26,902 nt of DNA from Saccoglossus kowalevskii (lineage: Eukaryota; Hemichordata; Enteropneusta; Harrimaniidae), in contig NW_003105102.1 in the NCBI RefSeq assembly GCF_000003605.2, positions 41,921 through 68,822 of the forward strand, written 5' to 3'. Below, in pieces: positions 1-11,700 of this stretch (positions are counted from its first letter, which is position 1; each line of letters opens with the position of its first letter). A program made the position numbers and the translations under genes. The notes beneath the pieces are model-generated. The model did not search any database. It was not told where the DNA came from and saw only the letters and a program-made list of their open reading frames with translations.

Positions 1-2725
1 GATTATGTTTGAGTCATTAAACAAAAGTAAATGTTTGGATGTGACACATACATGATGCATATTCTCAAAAAAAGGACATCACTTGTGTCCATAACACTCT
101 CAAACACATCCGTACAGTGTTTTACTGACGGATGATTTCTATAGCTCTTGGTGTCAGATGTACAATAATGAGGTTTATCATATTCCATCTTTCACACTGT
201 CCACTGTTTGAAATGCTTTATGGTGCTGGGTTAGTATTTAAGTTACATTGGTGGCAGTGATGACATTCTTCTCATTGATACCTGGTCTTTTTGCTGTGCA
301 ATGTACATTAATTCATTATAGTTATGAAATGCTAAGTAATCCTGTAAGCTACTAAAGTTCACCTAGCTTTTTCAAAAGGATACTGTATTATGATGTATGG
401 CAAGTGAAAATATGGTGATGGTTGTTTGACGCGTTTCTTGCTCATCTGTATTCACTTCAATCGATTGCTTGTTAGACATTTGTATACTTACATCAGTTAT
501 TTCTGTTTTTATGACCATTTTAATGTGAATATTTTATGTGCAGTACTGACTATTCTATTTTATAAATTATAATGTGTTGTGACTGCTTGTCATTGGAGTC
601 TACCACAGCCATGGATGGATGCTGCAAACTTGTAAAAAATACAGCATAGAGCAAATGTGTGATTGTCCCACAATCCGATGCGCCCTTCTTATGGATATAA
701 CAAGTACGAGTTTTGTCCTGAGCATGACATGCCCTAATTACTGCTGGTGACTCATTTGATACCTTCCAATCACCAAAGAAATAACCTACTTAAAGCTTGG
801 TTAAATCTTAGTTTGTACTGGCTGGTCAGTCAACAGTCAAAGTTGCCATCTTTGTTCATATATGACGTGTATCTTGAGCATGAATTACTGATGATTACTG
901 CCCTTTAAAAAGCATTTTTGAATTGAAAATTGGTCAAAATGCAAAGAAGTTCATAATTAATTGCTAATTGCTCTTAATTTCAGGGAATTCTTTTTTAGTT
1001 CCACTGTCATCGAAGATGACCGATCGGAGCTCATGGGTTTACTGGGTCTACTTTTATTCAAGCGACTTCCTTTCCCAAACCATAAGCTAGATCACCTTGA
1101 CATTTATAGCACAGCTATCTGAGATGGTCTTCTCTCAGATTTGTTCCTTCCATGACATCACATCCAAATCTCTATTTTTAGGGAATATTTTTGTCATTTT
1201 TGGTCAAAAATTATTATTTCAACAACTGCTCGTCCGATTGCATTGAAATTTGGCATGAATGTTCTTGACATGGACTAGACTCTGACTTATTAATTTCATG
1301 AGACCATATGTAAGTGTTTTTAATAAATATTTTTGTTTTTTTTGGCTCATGTTTGTGACTTCTTCTTCAAAACCACCTACCAGATTCCTTTGTGATTCAT
1401 AATGTAGACACACAGATGAGTCTCTTCCAAATTTGTTCATTTGGTGAAGATATCTCTATTTTTGTGAAAGTTATGACAATTTTTGTGAAAATTTTTTTTA
1501 AAAATTTTTCCCCACTTTCCCATACATTTTATATGGGCTATGTATGATACATGGACTGTAATAGACAAGTGTATTGTTGGGTTCTGAACTACCAGGGCCA
1601 ATGTTTTTCAAGAATTTTGAATTTCAGGTCAAGGTCATTTTTCAGTACACATTGTGTTGGGTTCTGAACTACCAGGGCCAATGTTTTTCAAGAATTTTGA
1701 ATTTCAGGTCAAGGTAATGACATTGTGTTGGGTTCTGAACTACCTGGGCCATTACTGATCACAGCCTATCAGATTATAGACTGATTAAATCTGTAACATT
1801 GCGTAGCTCTATTTTAATCTCTATTCTATTTTGAGTTTTAAAAATCCTGACTGGCCATATCATACTCCAATAATACAATGACCAGTTTCTTTTCTGGTGC
1901 CAAACTTTATCAACATCACTCCACCCTACATTTCCAACTAACAGTCAATAATTACAGCGGAACTCTTTCGACCGCAAGGTCACTTGTTCAAAAGTCACAT
2001 TCATCCTTATTATAAAAATCACGAATTGTCATAATTTATTACATGAAAATAACATTGTCCCTTCTTGGGCGAACTCATAAGTCTACTAATTGAGAAACAC
2101 TCAGAGGTTGACATAAATGTGTGTCTGAAAATAGACTTCTAACATCTGGGTGACTTGCCAATGATTCATTCTAAAGCGGGGGGATTGTCACCTTCACACA
2201 TGCAGAAATTGAGTCTATGTGACTATAACAATGCATGCTAAAAACGCAAAGGTTCATGGGTAGACGCTTGTTTGTAAACAATGACATGGCTGTGGCCATC
2301 TGCCACATACGCAGGTGATGACTCCTCCGCTTTTAGTAATATACCCTGTCACAAATTGAGATTCTGGCCTTCCCTACTTTGATACATGGGTTCACGCCCT
2401 CTCGTGGCAAAACTTGTCACTTCTTTTGTTTTTATTTAGAATTTTGTATTTTGCATAAAAATTGCTTAGGATACTCCCAACTTGTGTACTGTACACATAC
2501 AAAAGTCACTGATTGATACCACTAAATGATGGCCTGATGTAACTCAGGAACATAAGCATATTAATAAATAGTAAACAAACATCTATAGAGATTTCCAGTT
2601 AACTGACAAATTAAATATTAAAAATTCATACATACTCCTAAGGTAAACATCACATTGAAAAAATAAAGATTTGAACTACTTCACTTCACTGATAATAATT
2701 CTGTTAACATCTTTTAACACAACAG
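1..2725 (+). other. intronic sequence of the GOLIM4-like gene (no coding exon recognised)
   Basis: This stretch precedes the first exon I can support and ends at the acceptor AACAG (2721-2725). ORFs are short and lack convincing splice context. It holds degenerate repeat sequence (about 1130-1500, with fragments such as TCTCTATTTTTAG and TCTCTATTTTTGTG recurring) and a direct repeat at 1573-1748. Upstream coiled-coil exons of the gene could still be hidden here, because they are small and low in information. Confidence 0.5.
1573..1748. repeat. direct tandem repeat, 2.3 copies, about 71-80 bp period
   Basis: The block GTTCTGAACTACCAGGGCCA followed by ATGTTTTTCAAGAATTTTG begins near 1581 and again near 1661. 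A third, partial copy (GTTCTGAACTACCTGGGCCA) starts near 1732. The first spacing is 80 bases and the second 71; the first unit carries about 9 extra bases around CAGTACACA. The first two copies are almost identical, so the duplication is recent. No coding potential is seen. Confidence 0.9.
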
Positions 2726-2788
2726 TATGACAAAGACCAGTTAATACAAGAAAATCGCCAGCTACGTGATGAATTGGAAAACCACAAG
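2726..2788 (+). CDS. GOLIM4: GOLIM4-like exon: coiled-coil stem segment
   Basis: Acceptor AACAG precedes 2726 and donor GTCAGT starts at 2789. The 63 bases are 21 codons, phase 0 at both ends. The peptide runs YDKDQLIQENRQLR and then a charged DELENHK end, with heptad-like spacing of Leu/Ile typical of a coiled coil. ENRQLR is the piece that matches the luminal coiled coil of vertebrate GOLIM4. It joins in phase to the exon at 7027, and also to the alternative exon at 5314. Confidence 0.75.
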
Positions 2789-5700
2789 GTCAGTTTAGCG
2801 CCTGATAAATAAAATACTTATTCTTCTTTATATGGTACTACTTCTGGAGATAAAATAAAAAATCTTATTCCTTGCAATCTTGATAATATCTATCTATCCA
2901 TCTTATTTACTGCTTTGCAGGATTTTTTTTCTTAGGGTATTATAATCATTATCTTCACTGAACCTTTATTTCTTGTAAGCTAAGTGGGCTTGCATGGTTA
3001 ACATCGGTGAATGCTTTATTCCTTGCTCTCATTAGTTGATGCTATCCATCTTTTTTAACTTTCAGTGCATCACGTAATTCATATTGCTTTATAATTGATT
3101 TACTTTCATGTTTTTTCACTTGATACATAGGGGTTTTTCTAGAAAAAAACTGCAAGAGGGAGCTCTGCAATTAAGCGGCGCCACTAAGTGGGGGAGATAT
3201 GGTTCTCCCAACCAGGGTGTGGAGTTTATGATAATTCTAAGTTAAAATGGAGCATTCTATGGATTCCTTGGGGCCAAAATTACTATTAGACAGGTCACAG
3301 TTGAAGACTGTGGCCACATGTGATCCCTGGTCAATCAGAATTTTATGGTTGCCAGTGGATTTGCTCCCCAGGGTAAGGAGGCACATGGCCATGGCATGAG
3401 GGCGCTGTGTCCCTGTTCCTTTGTTTAAAAAAATCCCTGATACACTTGTGCTTTAATTTGATTATTTCACTAATATAGCTGTATGTGTTTGATTAAATAG
3501 TAGAAAACACATGTGTTTAATGAGTTCCTACCTCTGTATCTTGGACATGTTCAGGCTGATCACATTTACAATACATTATATACCCGGTACATGTACATCT
3601 TGAGAGATGTGCTCACTCACGTCCATGTTTTTCGCGATGTGATTGGAGATGGTCAATACTACTGTAAAATACTTTATTTTAGCTAGAATTAATTTTCACT
3701 GAAAAGACATTTTGGGTGTTTTGTATGGGATTTATTTTCACTGGTTTTTGATGAGTTGAATGTAAAATATAGGAAAAAAGGTATATTTGCTATTTTATTT
3801 TCACTGAATTATCCCTCACCAAAAATAGCGCAAGTAAATTCCAAGCGAAAATAAAATATTTAACAGTAATAAATGAAAATGCCTCTGACATGTCATGTTC
3901 CCCCCCCCCCCTACATTACACATGTTACATAGCGGTAATATTGACGTGCTTTTGCTTGAAGTTCTGATTCAAAATGGCTGACTGGTTTTCATTTTCTTTA
4001 CTATTTAACAATCAGTACAGTGTCATGTCTTGACATATGACCTGTGTGTTTTTCAATATTTCATTGGCTGACTAGTTGGATTATGGGAATTGACTAGTTG
4101 AATTATGGGAATTGGCTTGTTTGAATTATGGGAATTGGCTTGTTTGAATTATTTGAATTGGCTTGTTTGAATTATGGGAATTGGCTTGTTTGAATTATGG
4201 GAATTGGCTTGTTTGAATTATGGGAATTGGCTTGTTTGAATTATGGGAATTGGCTTGTTTGAATTATGGGAATTGGCTTGTTTGAATTATGGGAATTTAC
4301 TGGTTTGAATTATGGGAATAGACTGGGTTGAATTATGGGAATTGACTGGTTTCAATTATGGGAATTGGCTGGTTTCAATTATGGGAATTGGCTGGTTTCA
4401 ATTATGGGAATTGGCTGGTTTCAATTATGGGAATTGACTAGTTTGAATTATGGGAATTGACTGGTTTGAATTATGGGAATTGACTGGTTTGAATTATGTG
4501 AATAGACTGGTTTGAATTATGGGAATAAACTGGTTTGAATTATGGGAATAGACTGGTTTGAATTATGGGAATTGACTGGTTTGAATTATGGGGGATTGAC
4601 TGGTTTCAATTATGGGAATTGGCTTGTTTGAATTATGGGAATGGGCTGGTTTGAATTATGGGGATTGACTGGTTTCAATTATGGGAATTGACTAGTTTGA
4701 ATTATGGGAATTGACTGGTTTGAATTATGGGAATTGACTGGTTTGAATTATGGGAATTGATTGGTTTGAATTATGGGGATTGACTGGTTTGAAATATGGG
4801 AATTGAGTGGTTTGAATTATGGGAATTGACTGGTTTGAATTATGGGAATTGAGTGGTTGGATTATGGGAATTGACTAGTTGGATTATGGAAATTGAAAAG
4901 TTGGGAGGAAATTACAAATAGCCTAATAATTATGAGTGTTACAGTTACTCGTCCTAGTTATGTCAAAATATATGTAGGCATGTTTTTATACTGAATCATG
5001 TAGCATTGTTCAATTGTGCAACACAGTATGGTGATATTGTTGACAGTATCAAATTTCATGGTTGATCTATTTTATGTTCTTTATTGTTTTGTCAAGGTAC
5101 GTGTATGTCATATTGCCATCATCTTCCAATGGTCCTGTATAGTATTCTTATAACTTATTCTTAAGTGATAACCTTAGTAAATGCATAGTAAACAAAGAAT
5201 TGTTTATAAAATATAAAATTCAAGTTTGCAAATTTTAGGCAAAATAATTTCCACTACTGTCATTACTTAGTTTTCATTTTCGTAAATGTTTGCACCTTCA
5301 ATTGTTTATAAAGTTAGATAATTTTGGACATCGAGGAGCTGTCCCACTGAGCAAAGATGAGCGAGAGTTAGCTGACCGATATGACCAGTGGGTGAAAAAA
5401 TATCAGCAAGACCGACAAAACCCATTTCATGGTGTAAAGTTTGTAGCAGATGAACCAGAAAATGTTAGGGAAATTCTGAAAGTAGAAGAGAAAAATGAGA
5501 ATGATGTAGACGATGAGGAAATTCTGAAAGTAGAAGAGAAAAATGAGAATGATGTAGAAGATGAGGAAATGAGGAAAGTTGGAGACGAGCACATTGAGAA
5601 AGATGTTGGTGCATTCGAAGAGAAGGATGATGATGATGATGAGGAGGAGGAGGAGGAGGAGGGAGTTAAAGAAAAAGAGCAGATTAGAGATGATGGTGAT

Positions 5701-8700
5701 GATGTTGGTGATGATGCTCAAGAAGATGAGAATGAGGACAAAGCTATACTTCATGGTGGTCTGAGTAATGGTGGAAAAAATATGCTGAACCCAGACATGG
5801 AGGTTGGAAAATACTGTTTGGATTTATGAAAAATGAAATTATTATGATTAAGCAATCACTCACCTCATGACTCACTGAGTGTATGTTGTCAGCTCATTCA
5901 GTGTCCATGAAGGAATTGTCTGTACGAGTTAAGTCCTACCCACCAGTCTTTCTTCTGCTTTCTTCATTGTCTTAGTAAATGTTTGTATAAGAATCATGTA
6001 AAGTTAAAGATATTGTCTCCATGAATCAACAGTAGACTCTTATTTGTGTTAATAAATCATAATAAACATAACCACTTTGCTGATGCAATACATTCCAAAA
6101 AGCTGTGAATATTTTTATATAAAATAAACATGTTTTTATGAATTTCAAATTACAGTTTATCTTAACAAATCTATGTGGATGAATACTGCTTGTAAAAAAT
6201 TTATGGATGGTCAGCCAGACATCTGACCCATTTTCACCAGCTGAGATGTATTCATTCGGCCATGCATTGCGACTTTACCTTGGAAGATTTTTTTAACAAG
6301 GATGTCCGCTTTGGCAATTTGACATCTGGCCATTTTGTTTTATTTTCTATGTCATATCTATTCAATCTACTTATTTTTCCAAGGATGAATACATCCCATG
6401 GTAAAATCACACATACCTGTAATAAATGCTGTTTATAGTGATCATATGTCTCTAAGCTCAGCTCACATTTTAAAACATCATTCCTTTCACAGGCTTTTTA
6501 CGTGTACTAAAAAGAATACGGTTCTAAGTGAAAATGTGCAACAGTTGCCCTGATCCACAGCTAATCAGTACAAAACTGCTTCCATCAGTGCTGCCATTCT
6601 CCTAACTATTAATGGAGCAGTTACACCTACTTTTCAGAGCTTTTAAAGAGCTTCAAACCCCTGGGTTTTATTTATATATTGTAGGGAAACTTGAAAGCAA
6701 ATGGAAACATATTATAATAATTTACTTAAACTACACAGGGCTGCCAATTGCTGATTTTCTCTCTAATATCTTCTATGACAACCATCTTCAGTTGTTTATT
6801 TCCACCAGGTGGTTTCCATGGCAACATTCTTCATGACAATCTCTATCGTTTTTCATTTCACCAGGTTGTTTTCATATCAACATCCTTTATATAACCCTTC
6901 ATTATTTGTGTTTGATTCTACCACATAGTTCCATATCAACCTATGCAGTGGGTATATCATATTTGTTATTGCATGTAAATTAAAAAGCAGCATTCAAAGT
7001 AAATTGGTACTTTCATGTTTTCACAGGTGGAATTAGCAAAATACAATGAAGAGAAGCAGAGAGGAGATGAACAGCGGGAGATGCGGGAAGAAAATGGTAA
7101 TTATAACAGTTTAGGCCAAGTTAACAAAAATTGTTTTTGGTCCATTTGCTTTCCAAAATCGTTTTTTTTTTTAACTTGAATGTGTAAAACCTGAATATTT
7201 TTCTCTGGGCTCCTAATCTAATATTTGTATCAGCTTTGCTAACATCAAACTTAAACTGATAATTTATTAATTTTATCAACAAGTTTCTAATTCTTTAAAC
7301 TTTGACATTAAAAATAAATACCATACTAGATAAATAAATACTAAGAATCCATTCGCGATAAAATTGCTTTTAAACTAAGTGCCTGTGAAATGCCTACAAT
7401 TTTCTTGCCTAAACATTGGTACATAAATATTAATTTTTATGTTTCTAAGCTGAAAATATTTGTTTAAAGTGAAAAAATGTATTTCAAACTTTAGGTCAAG
7501 GCAACTTTACTTTTGTGTATTTTAAAACGAGGCTCCTCATTAGCTTCTCATTTGCATACAGAAATTCCCCTTGTGACGTCAGAAAAGGAAGTCGCTGGGC
7601 AGCTTGCATTGCCAATACGTGTATATACAGTACTCATTCCGCCCAACCTCCCGCTTTTATCGCTTTTTTTCCGACTGCTTATCGCTTAATTTCCGACCGG
7701 AAACCGACCGCTTTTTTTCCTGCTCGCTCGCGTTCGCTTTTGTTCGCTCGCTCGCTCGCTTTTGTTCGCTCGCTCGCTCGCTTTTGTTTGCTCGCTCGCT
7801 CCTGGTATGGCTTGCCAACCGACCGCTGGAGTAACAATGATCGTACATTGTATGTATAAACTTGTTTGTATTTGTAATAAATTTAGGTTTTAATGACGAT
7901 TCAAAACACAACATCTATTGCTTCTCTGTTTTGGGAAGGGGACAAAGACGCCTTCAAATCACTTGACACATTGTAACGTTTGCTAGGCAAGTCCAAATGT
8001 GACCTGTATTTACATATTTACGTCCTTGTGTGTGTAGTTCAAGCAGCTGTATAACTGGTCAATCGCGATATGTACTAGTATTTGTGTGTTGTGTGTGTGA
8101 TTTTGACTAAATTTATTCCGAACGGCGCTCAAAATGTACATGTACATGTACATGTACATGCGGCGACGAATTATTGGATTGGCAGCAGCCGGACGAAAAA
8201 TGAAAGAGATCTTGGAACAGTTAATTGTTGAGGAAAACGAAACAAACGCAGCCAGTGATACATTTTGAAAACAAAAATACAAATTAAACGCAATCAGAGG
8301 AGCCGACCACGCGCGTTGGAAATAAATAAAACGTGTTGTGACAGTCTCACCAAACTCTTTCACTCGCGCAATATAATTATGTTATTTCCCAAAGCACTTA
8401 TATTTAATACATTGACGAAAAACACCGCAAGAAAAATCTAAATCAGGCTTGTAATCGATCATCATTTTTGGTACCTGGGCATGTTATTTCATTAAAAAAG
8501 TTATATTTTTCAAAGTCCCGGACTTTGTCTATGGAGGTACGCAGGGCTGTGGTGGGGACATCTATCAACCGAATAAGTTACACACAGCACTGTACGCAGG
8601 GCTAGAACGAACCATAATGAACACATAATATCAAGTTTGTCGCACTGTTTTATTTCATCGATCGTCTGAGTAAAAAATAAAACAAACATTCAAAAATAAA

Positions 8701-11700
8701 GATTGAAAATGAAGATTTCTAAACTATAGTGATTAATAAAATAGAGAAATATTTTTTTAAAATACGACAAATCACAGTTACTAAATACTAAGTCGTTACT
8801 ATATGACAGCCGCATTTTGTTGAAATGGGTGAAAGTGTTGAGGACACATGGACAGTCCAAGTGTGGATTCTTATTCCATAAATTATTATACGATCAAGCT
8901 GCAAGTAAAGGTAACAGGTGTGAATTCGTCATTCAATACCAATCAGCAAACAATTATTTTAGCCTGTGAAAATGTAAACAAATAGCAATGTGTAAGTGCT
9001 GCGTAATTTCCTGTTTGTCGTCGCTTTGATTTCGCGCAAGTTTTAAAATAAATGCTACCTCTTACGTAACACGAACAAGTGATGGTATTGCACCTAGTTT
9101 AAGTTATCTGCGCTTTTCTTTAAAAGCTGGTTGTTCTTTCATTAACGAGGATAGTTTTATGAAACAAAAATCTGAGGTAAAATGGGCACTACATATGATG
9201 GTGTAAGGAGAACGTCCATCCCAAACTTTTCTCGTTGCTTTCACTACTTTTGTCCACTGATGTCGCACCTTTGGATCAATTTGAAAACACTATAGCTATA
9301 CGTATCACTCCACCCGACCACAACACAACGTTTAACCATCATAAATGTTTTTGTGAAAACAACCCTAAAAATCTCTCTCTCAAAAAAAAAAACTAGACAA
9401 AAAGTGCATTATGTGTTATAAAAGTACGGCTCAAAAGTATGGGTTCCTCTCATATTTTGGCATTTGGTGGTGCACTTTAACTTTGGCGAGATTCGGAAAT
9501 CCGGAAACAATCGATCGTTTCAGGATAGTTAGGTGTGGCTACAGCATGAGAAATATTTCAAATTTACTTTGATACGAGCAATCATTTTCAACAACAATGT
9601 CAATAACTGTCTATTTCTGTAGGACACAGATCTAAAATGGGAAACGTGTGAGTGGGCATTTCACAGGCACTTTAACATTACATTTATTCTGTGCTGGATC
9701 ATTGACATTATGACCAATTTTGACCATAAATATGTAACATTACACATGTGGTACAAATACTCAGAGACTAGAGAAAATTTCATTTTGATAGTGTAGTCCC
9801 TCTGAACTCGTGTTGAGCTGTACTTGATGAAGAAGTTTCACTTTTTCGTTATTTCAGTTGTGAATCAAATTGCTGCGAGACAGGACCCAGACGAGAGACA
9901 TGACCCGAATGATCAGTATAACGCCAGAGACGAGAGACATGACCCAAATGATCAGTATAACGCCAGAGACGAGAGACATGACCCAAATGATCAGTATAAC
10001 GCCAGAGACGAGAGACATGACCCGAATGATCAGTATAATGCCAGAGACGAGAGACATGACCCGAACGATCAGTATAACGCCAGAGACGAGAGAGAGGATC
10101 CAAATGATCAGTATGATGCCAGACGTGATGAACTAATACAGGCAGAAATTGACATAGAACAAGAGAAATATCATAAGAAATTCCAGGCTGAAGCTGAAGA
10201 TGGACCAGATGGCTACGATATGAGGATGGCTCATTATGGTGCATTCTGGGATAACTACCTTAAAGAACATAAAATGGGTAACTGCATTTTATGTTTATTC
10301 AAAGAAAATCAATGATTGAAATTCTGCATATTTATGCTATTTATTTCTTATTTTTTATATATATTGAAGACACGTTGGTTTTCCATTCTCTTCTATCATC
10401 TCATCAACTGATCTATTTAACCTTTTCACCACCAGACTTTCTCGCCCAAATTTGTCTGCAATTTTTTTTTATATTTTTGGAAATGAACCCTAATTTCAGA
10501 CCCCAACAGACAAAATGCGAGTCAATTTTCAGTTTTTACTCAAAACAAATTTGCCATTTTTGTCCTAGTCTTCTGAATGAAGTGTAGACTATTTTGTAGA
10601 CTAGCAGAAGTATTTTGTGATCTGTGATGAAAAAAAGGGAACGAGTGGTGAAAAGTTTAAACCCGGTATTTGAAATAGTGGACTTGAGAAAAAGGCTCAC
10701 TGTTTGACGAACAAATACGTCTATCGTGGCTCTTTCGACCTCAACGAGATCTGATCCGCCAATTGTGCTAAGTGTATCAATATATGGCATATTGTATTCA
10801 ATAGGAGTTCCACTTGCAATGAACAATGCATGCATTTGTTTTTCTCTTTGTCTTTTTTTTTAGAGATCGTCAAACGAGTAGACGATAGACTTCAAAGAGA
10901 ACGTGATATGTATGATCATCACCAACAGGTTGTAGATCAGGATTTAGAAAAAAGGTAAGTCAGAAGAGCTGATAAGCAACCAAATTTGGCATGTGGAAAC
11001 TTTTCTCTGTCAAATTAATATTAATTTTTATTCTGAGATTTGTTGTTAAGCTACATATATAGTGGAATTAAGTTAAATATTTAAGTGTGGATTATTCCAA
11101 TGGATTATTGTCTTCTATCTAGTATCCTGGCTACTTAATTGCCTTTCAACTGGTTAATTCAACCCTGACAGGAATCTGGAATTTCTACAAATTTATAGTA
11201 ATGTAATGAACCATTGAAGAATGAGATCATAGTACATTATCACTGTAACTTTCAGTTGATATAGCACTGGGGAAAATGTATAACTCATCTATTGCACATT
11301 TGCATATTGTTATCAATGTCATGTGGGAGGATAATTGATATGGTTGTCTGTTCCTCATGCTGTTAGTTCTACTGAGGCGATTTCAATGCAAGATGAAATA
11401 TTGAGTATTGAATTATGAAATATTAAATACAAGTATTCATAAAATTGTACACAAAATCATTGTCATTTTGTTGTTGTTCTTTTTAAAGGCGGGAATGGGG
11501 AGGAGAACAATACAGGGAACAAAATCAGTTTGAACAACAGCAACAGGAGGAGCAGCACCAGCAGCAACATGAGTTTGATGACAGGGTACCAGATCATGAA
11601 CAACAAGGTGAGCTCATCTTTCTGGCTGTTCTGTCTATTGTCATCTCCCTGAATTGCTTTAGATCATTCATCTCTACTCCACTGGCCCAGAATTAACATA

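Larger units (their letters stand above)
2789..5313 (+). other. intron with inverted-repeat element and large minisatellite
   Basis: Runs from donor GTCAGT to the candidate acceptor TATAAAG of the alternative exon at 5314. It contains a 207-bp inverted-repeat element (3661-3867), a run of twelve C (3900-3911) and a 23-bp minisatellite (4065-4896). No other coding exon was recognised. Confidence 0.7.
7097..9857 (+). other. long intron with a CpG-rich block
   Basis: The first 400 and last 800 bases are AT-rich and unremarkable. The middle (about 7560-8380) is richer in CpG and contains promoter-like motifs, a TCGC-rich minisatellite and a TGTACA run. No coding exon in phase with the neighbours was seen. 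Confidence 0.6.

Noticed and set aside
1000-1122. Possible exon after CTTTTTTAG with frame STVIEDDRSELMGLLG
   Set aside because: It ends in a stop (TGA) within about 40 codons, has no donor, and does not fit the phase or character of the coiled-coil gene.
4065-4896. CRISPR-like array of regular short repeats
   Set aside because: Units are directly head-to-tail without unique spacers and lie in a eukaryotic intron; it is a minisatellite.
5368-5754. 128-codon minus-strand ORF rich in Leu/Ile/Phe
   Set aside because: It is the antisense reading of the acidic exon: GAT/GAG runs read backwards give hydrophobic codons. It has no start or splice context of its own.
6240-6400. Imperfect inverted repeat (GATGTATTCAT / ATGAATACATC, CCTTGGAA / TTCCAAGG)
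   Set aside because: The arms match only in short pieces at shifted spacing; too weak to call an element.
7604-7914. Ser/Arg/Ala-rich ORFs on both strands
   Set aside because: Produced by the CGCT minisatellite; no splice sites in phase with a gene.
9849-10244. Minus-strand repetitive ORFs (RLWRYTDHLGHVS-type units) and a second plus-frame ORF with ETRDMTQMISIT units
   Set aside because: Out-of-frame and antisense shadows of the 39-bp coding minisatellite. The chosen frame alone has matching splice phases.
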